Positions 13,845 to 18,216 of a stretch of 18,216 nt of DNA are shown here, one piece after another. Location of the stretch: contig JAUYKR010000098.1 of NCBI GenBank assembly GCA_030699855.1, forward strand, positions 1-18,216. The letters are read 5' to 3'. The first letter of the stretch is position 1; each line of letters begins with the position of its first letter. The DNA comes from a bacterium (lineage in GTDB: Bacteria; Patescibacteriota; Gracilibacteria; JAUYGZ01). The position numbers and the translations under genes were made by a program. The notes under the pieces are model-generated. The model ran no database searches and was not told the DNA's origin. It saw only the letters and a list, made by a program, of their open reading frames with translations.

Positions 13845-14567
13845 ATGTCATCCAAACGTGTTCTTCTCAAGCTCTCCGGCGAAGCGCTTCTGGGCAATCC
13901 CGCCACGGCGGGCAGGCAGGAATCCGGGATTGATTTTTCTGTGCTTGGCAGCCTGTCCGACCAGCTTTTAGAGGTACAAAAAGCCGGTTATCAGGTGGCG
14001 GTGGTGGTGGGAGCCGGCAATATCTGGCGTTTTCGCGATAACAACGGATCAGGGATTGATCGGGTATCCTCCGACTACATGGGCATGCTGGCGACCATCA
14101 TGAACAGTATGGCATTGATGTCCGCCATCCAAAATCAGGGTGGACAAGCTCGGGTTTGCAGCGCGCTCAGCTTTCCGGTGGTGGTGGATCTGTACACCAA
14201 GCGTCTGGCTCATCAGTATTTGAACGAGGGTAAAATCGTCATTTGCGCGGCCGGTACCGGTAATCCCTTCTTCACCACCGACTCTGCCGCCGCTCTGCGA
14301 GCGCTGGAACTCGAGTGTGATCTCCTGCTCAAGGGCACCAACACCGACGGTGTCTACGATTCTGATCCTAAAAAGAATGGTAAGGCCAAGAAGTATGACA
14401 CGATTAGCTTCGACGAGGTGCTGGAGAAAAATTTAAAGGTGATGGATGGAGCTGCCATCGCTCTGTGCCGGGACGGCAATATGCCCATCCAGGTGTTTCA
14501 GTTTGGCGAAGCGGGGGCAATATTGTCGGCCATACAAGGCAAAATTGGGACGAAAGTCTACTCGTGA
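13845..14567 (+). CDS. pyrH: Uridylate (UMP) kinase
   Basis: A 240-residue cytoplasmic enzyme of the amino-acid-kinase fold, the usual bacterial length. It phosphorylates UMP to UDP with ATP in pyrimidine nucleotide synthesis. Motifs in order: LLKLSGEAL at the N-terminus, VVVGAGNIWRFRD, the UMP-binding DRVSSDYMGMLATIMNSMAL, AAGTGNPFFTTDSAAALRA, KGTNTDGVYDSDPKKN, and MDGAAIALCRDGNMPIQVF near the end. In the GTGNP motif the more common first Gly is Ala. It is not beside tsf or frr, its frequent partners. Its TGA stop overlaps an in-frame GTG that could start the next gene, so the two are probably co-transcribed. Confidence 0.96.
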   Translation: MSSKRVLLKLSGEALLGNPATAGRQESGIDFSVLGSLSDQLLEVQKAGYQVAVVVGAGNIWRFRDNNGSGIDRVSSDYMGMLATIMNSMALMSAIQNQGGQARVCSALSFPVVVDLYTKRLAHQYLNEGKIVICAAGTGNPFFTTDSAAALRALELECDLLLKGTNTDGVYDSDPKKNGKAKKYDTISFDEVLEKNLKVMDGAAIALCRDGNMPIQVFQFGEAGAILSAIQGKIGTKVYS

Positions 14568-14596
14568 TACAATCGACCAAGGTTTTTTGTGTCACT

Positions 14597-17500
14597 ATGA
14601 ACGCCAGCACCTGGTTTTGGAGAAGTCTTGGAATCATCATGGTCATCATGATGACGGTTGGTGTTGTACGGGTGGGTTCAGACTGGTTGAGCGAGTTTTT
14701 CCCGGCCACCCTTGTTCCCGCAAGCATAGATTTGCAGCAAAATCCGCTTCAGCAGGCTTTTTACCCCGACGTTAACGATATGGGTTTGGGGGCGATGACG
14801 GTTTATCGTGATCACGATGATGCCGCTGCTTATCAAAACTTGCGGGCCAACAGTGGTTTTGCGGCTCGCTCTCGAGTGGGTGCTGGAGCGGCCATGCCGC
14901 AGGCACTGCATCCGGTCAAAAGTGCGGCCGTGCGCAATACCAGCTCCGGGGAGGTGCTGCGCTATGCCATCAGCGCCGATGTCCAGAAAATTCTTGGCAC
15001 CTTTTATTTGGGAACCGTTCAAGCTCTCAACGTCCCTCAAAGTTTTGTTGCTTATCAGGAAGCGAGACCTGATTTCGCCATATATGACATCAGCGCCAAT
15101 GACGATGGGGAGGTCTATGTGGTGTTCCAGGCCAATAATCAGACATATTTGCAGCAGTTCCGGGTTGATTACTCCACGGGATTGCTCATCAGTACAGGTG
15201 TCCAACAAAACCTGCCAAACTCCCCTGAGCCGGGCCGAACGGTATTCCAGAGCAACAGTTTATACTTTGCCGATGTCAATGACCTGTATCAGGTTACGTT
15301 GGCTGGAAATGGGTTCAATTTTGCCTCCACCGGGGTGGGTCAATTTTCCGTTGATATTCAAAATATTCAGCTGGTTCAGCCCGGGAACAAGAATAATTAT
15401 GTGATGATTGTCGGTGATAGTGGGCAGGGAAGAGCCCGGATTTATGTTGTCGAGCAAAACCGTTCGGTTCTCCCCAATACCTTTACGCTTTTGAGTCTTG
15501 GTGGTGCCTCAGCTTTTGTTGAACCGGACGTTAATAGTGCGGACTGGAATGACGTGTCGTTAGCGATTCGAACTGTTCCTGACCAACAAGTCCCTGTTTT
15601 GGCGTATGTCGGACCGAGCAACAACGTCTGTATCGCTCAGCTCCTGCCCCAGTTTGGCCAGTCGGGTTGTAATGGCAATAAGTTGCCTGTCGTGTGGATT
15701 GACAGCTCCCAGAGCAGTTCTGAAGATGGGGGGAGTGTGTTGTATCAAACTGCTGGCCAGGTGACGATGGCGTCTCAGGTTGCCGGCCAGGGCGTGCCAA
15801 CAGCGCTTTCAAACCCTTCCGGAGTTTGGTATGCCGGCGCCTTTCCCCATTTTGAACGCTGGTTTGGCGTTACCAATGCCCTTGTTCCGGTTTGGCACCA
15901 GCGGACGTTGATGTTGGGTGGGAATTTGACGACGAACCCTTTGTTCCAGGGTCTGCCTTACGGGCAGGTACTGGTGGAGGGAAATGTTATCGGGAAAAAT
16001 CCTCTTAGTTTTACTCTTGACTGGTCTGTAAACGATCTTGGATTTGGAAGCGTGCTCAGCCAGCAGGTTCAGTTGCCGGATCCGGCTCAGGCTGACCCGA
16101 CCGCCTTTTCTGTGCTTTTGAGCGGCCTTCATTTAGATGCTCAGCTTCGCAATCAGGGTGACCGTTTTCGCTTCAATTTTGGCCAAGAGCAAGTTTTAGT
16201 TTCCAATCTCCGCATCACCGCCATGATCAATCAGGATGCGACTTTTACCTTCGCCAATTGCTACCAGCAGCTTGCCAATGGCAATACACCCGTCAGTTTT
16301 TCCATTGCCGATCCGGAGGGTGATTTTGACCCCAATTTTGCCATTCAGCTGGGTTTGCAAACACTTACCGTTGGGGCCAGTCAGCACCCGCCGGCGGTTA
16401 TCTTGGGGGCGCAGAATTGTCAGGGCAATGTCTGCACGGCCACTGTTCCCGGTCTTCCCGTTGGAAATTACCCGGGAACTTTCGATGTTGTTTTTACTGA
16501 CGTTCGAGGAAATACCAGTCAAGACTCCAGCGCGGTCGGTGTTGTCATTAGCCCTAGCTCAACAGCCTGCGGTGCGGTTGCTCCTGGTGGGGGAAGGGGG
16601 CCACAGGGTGCGGCCGGGACCCAATCTTCAACAAATTCAGGGCGGCCTGTTCGTCCTCAGGTTCCACTTCCGGGAAGCGCGAGTAGTGGCCAGACTACCT
16701 CGGTCGCCAATACCGGAAGTCCTTCCGGTCCTGGAGCAGGCACGGGGCAGGTGCCTGGTTCAGGTGCCGGAGCTTCCACACACGGCGCTGCGCCCTCTGT
16801 CCCTGGTTCGAGCGGCGCTTCTGGAACGGCAACAGGTGGTTCTCGATCAACCGGTGGCGTTGGTCAAACTGGCGATTCGAGCGGACTTCCCTTTGACCAG
16901 TTCCCTCCGCTCAAACTGTACTTCACCGAAGTTTCGGATGGACTGATCAGTGTATTTACCACGCTCCAGCCTTATCAGGGTAATACCCAGCGAGACGTTG
17001 ACCCATCGGGCATCACGGTACATCTTGTAACCAATTACCAGCAGGGTCAGGTGGCTTTGAGCAGCGGACGTGTCAATGAATTCCCTTACCTCAAGGCCCT
17101 GATGCCCAAGGGTGGCGTAGCAGAATTGGTGTATTCTTACCGCGGCCAGGAGTATCACCGCGAATACTTAAACACGCTTGAGCCCATGCGGGAGGCTATC
17201 GTCCGAGCCGTGGGTGAGGTAACGCCGTTGGTCCAAAGCATTCGTCAGCTTCGTCGTGATCGCCTGAGTGATTCAGCGCGGGTCAGCGCCGCTTTGGATG
17301 TCATCTTGCCAGGGGTGCTGACAAACGCCTCCAAAACAGTCCACGGAGCTGCTGTTGGTGACTCGGTCAAGTTTTGCTTGATTGACCTCAGTTCCGGGGA
17401 AGTTCTGGAGGGAAATCAATTGGAAATCAGCGCTCAAGGCAGCTACTACGGTTCCATTGCCAATCAGGACCTGGCTTCCGGTGAATATGCTTCCTTGGCT

Positions 17501-18103
17501 TTTGTCGACCAAAGCAAGCCCTGTTTGCGGTTGGTGGAATCCTGGTTTGTCTTTGAAAAGCGGGATCCTTTTCCTGTCACGTTTATCGTCTCCGAGCCCA
17601 GGCTCAATATCGGATCACTTCAGTTTAATTGGCTGAGCACGGACAAAACCCTGATGAATGATTCCAGCGGAGTCGCGCTTGATCTTGGCGGTGACGGTGA
17701 ATTGAGTGTGCGACTCCAGGTACTGTCGCCGTTTTCTGAAGACACGGATCTCGTCTTACACTTCTTGGAGGATTTTCAGAGTTTTTCCCTTCAGCTTCCG
17801 GCTGGAGCTGAAGCTGTCTTGCCCATTACTATTCCTTTGGCTTATGGCGAGCATAGACTCCTTCTAGAGGTTCTGACGGACGCCGGGGTAAAAATGCTCC
17901 CCGATGTCCTTCTCTCACTCGACTATCAGCCGGTTCAGGCGGCGGCAAGTCATGGCTCCGCAAACGAGCCCTGGCGGCAGTGGATGTCGTTGATTGCCCT
18001 CGGTCTGACTTTTGTCATGGGCTTTACTTACCTTCTGCTCAAGTGGGCCCTCCATCGCCGGGCACTGGCATTAATCCGCCGTTCCCAGAACGATTTTCTG
18101 TAG
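14597..18103 (+). CDS. Large double-anchored envelope protein of unknown function
   Basis: A 1168-residue protein from the ATG at 14597. A GTG at 14564, overlapping the pyrH stop, would add 11 residues; I prefer the ATG because it starts directly with a signal-anchor (WFWRSLGIIMVIMMTVGVV, about residues 6-24). Residues about 160-480 contain repeated beta-strand segments (GEVYVVFQANNQTYLQQFRVD, 20 residues or so, and others) that could be a propeller. About 520-650 is Ig-like. A low-complexity Gly/Ser/Pro/Thr linker spans about 655-764. The C-terminal part (about 770-1115) is a second globular region, followed by a transmembrane helix (about 1127-1150) and a basic tail (KWALHRRALALIRR). Both ends are probably cytoplasmic with the bulk outside. 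I do not recognise a family. Confidence 0.75.
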   Translation: MNASTWFWRSLGIIMVIMMTVGVVRVGSDWLSEFFPATLVPASIDLQQNPLQQAFYPDVNDMGLGAMTVYRDHDDAAAYQNLRANSGFAARSRVGAGAAMPQALHPVKSAAVRNTSSGEVLRYAISADVQKILGTFYLGTVQALNVPQSFVAYQEARPDFAIYDISANDDGEVYVVFQANNQTYLQQFRVDYSTGLLISTGVQQNLPNSPEPGRTVFQSNSLYFADVNDLYQVTLAGNGFNFASTGVGQFSVDIQNIQLVQPGNKNNYVMIVGDSGQGRARIYVVEQNRSVLPNTFTLLSLGGASAFVEPDVNSADWNDVSLAIRTVPDQQVPVLAYVGPSNNVCIAQLLPQFGQSGCNGNKLPVVWIDSSQSSSEDGGSVLYQTAGQVTMASQVAGQGVPTALSNPSGVWYAGAFPHFERWFGVTNALVPVWHQRTLMLGGNLTTNPLFQGLPYGQVLVEGNVIGKNPLSFTLDWSVNDLGFGSVLSQQVQLPDPAQADPTAFSVLLSGLHLDAQLRNQGDRFRFNFGQEQVLVSNLRITAMINQDATFTFANCYQQLANGNTPVSFSIADPEGDFDPNFAIQLGLQTLTVGASQHPPAVILGAQNCQGNVCTATVPGLPVGNYPGTFDVVFTDVRGNTSQDSSAVGVVISPSSTACGAVAPGGGRGPQGAAGTQSSTNSGRPVRPQVPLPGSASSGQTTSVANTGSPSGPGAGTGQVPGSGAGASTHGAAPSVPGSSGASGTATGGSRSTGGVGQTGDSSGLPFDQFPPLKLYFTEVSDGLISVFTTLQPYQGNTQRDVDPSGITVHLVTNYQQGQVALSSGRVNEFPYLKALMPKGGVAELVYSYRGQEYHREYLNTLEPMREAIVRAVGEVTPLVQSIRQLRRDRLSDSARVSAALDVILPGVLTNASKTVHGAAVGDSVKFCLIDLSSGEVLEGNQLEISAQGSYYGSIANQDLASGEYASLAFVDQSKPCLRLVESWFVFEKRDPFPVTFIVSEPRLNIGSLQFNWLSTDKTLMNDSSGVALDLGGDGELSVRLQVLSPFSEDTDLVLHFLEDFQSFSLQLPAGAEAVLPITIPLAYGEHRLLLEVLTDAGVKMLPDVLLSLDYQPVQAAASHGSANEPWRQWMSLIALGLTFVMGFTYLLLKWALHRRALALIRRSQNDFL

Positions 18104-18216
18104 CCATCCCTCCCACCAGTCTAGCGTTTTTGGGGCTTTCTTGGCGATGCGGCTCTGCTTGAAGAGGAGAGGAATGCCTGCGGGTTCCTCGGTGACGACT
18201 ACGGTGCTGATTCGCT
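18071..18216 (-). CDS. C-terminal fragment of a convergent gene, product unknown
   Basis: The minus-strand frame is open from the right edge (first full codon at 18214) to TAA at 18073-18071, giving 47 residues. The translation looks protein-like (VVVTEEPAGIPLLFKQSR, then LDWWEGWLQKIVLGTAD), and its third positions are G/C-biased like the neighbouring genes. It overlaps the last 33 bases of the envelope-protein gene tail to tail. The product cannot be named. A plus-strand frame across the same bases is also open but less protein-like. Confidence 0.45.
   Translation of the reverse strand, partial: RISTVVVTEEPAGIPLLFKQSRIAKKAPKTLDWWEGWLQKIVLGTAD

Overview
The window is bacterial and gene-dense, with one long non-coding stretch. 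It uses the standard code (TGA and TAG/TAA all end genes, Trp is TGG). Most genes have mid-range base composition and no recognisable Shine-Dalgarno sequence; several have a pyrimidine run directly before the start codon. Together with large exported proteins carrying SLH motifs and a GldF/GldG/DUF4340 transporter set, this suggests an uncultivated lineage, possibly Peregrinibacteria-like in the candidate phyla radiation. That placement is a guess from general familiarity.

Layout: (1) 1-6086, plus strand, one tight operon: end of an ABC ATPase, a GldF-like ABC-2 permease, a GldG-like auxiliary protein, a DUF4340 protein, a membrane-anchored HExxH metalloprotease and EPSP synthase (aroA), closed by a clear intrinsic terminator. 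(2) 6085-9534, minus strand: a secreted surface protein with six tandem repeats of about 100 residues, further beta-domains and C-terminal SLH motifs. (3) 9535-9851: its promoter region and a nested hairpin. (4) 9852-12623, minus strand: a lipoprotein with about six or seven IPT/TIG-type domains, strikingly richer in G+C than its neighbours and the only gene with a textbook Shine-Dalgarno site. (5) 12624-13844: a 1.2 kb gap without a convincing protein. (6) 13845-18103, plus strand: UMP kinase (pyrH) followed by a 1168-residue double-anchored envelope protein. (7) The right edge carries the tail of a convergent minus-strand gene.

The most interesting item is in the gap. On the minus strand, 13430-12953, there are three spaced copies of one RNA-like hairpin. 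The GAA/A internal loop, the CUC/GAG inner stem and YNMG tetraloops are kept, while the outer stems differ in sequence but still pair. Next to them lie a GAAA-capped hairpin, a nest of three stems and two mutually exclusive helices. This looks like a sizeable structured non-coding RNA that I cannot assign to a known class. Two copies of a TTGAC-N5-GTCAA palindrome sit upstream of the SLH gene and of pyrH, suggesting a shared regulator. The G+C-rich lipoprotein block could be horizontally acquired, or the window could be a metagenomic assembly chimera; the sequence alone cannot decide.
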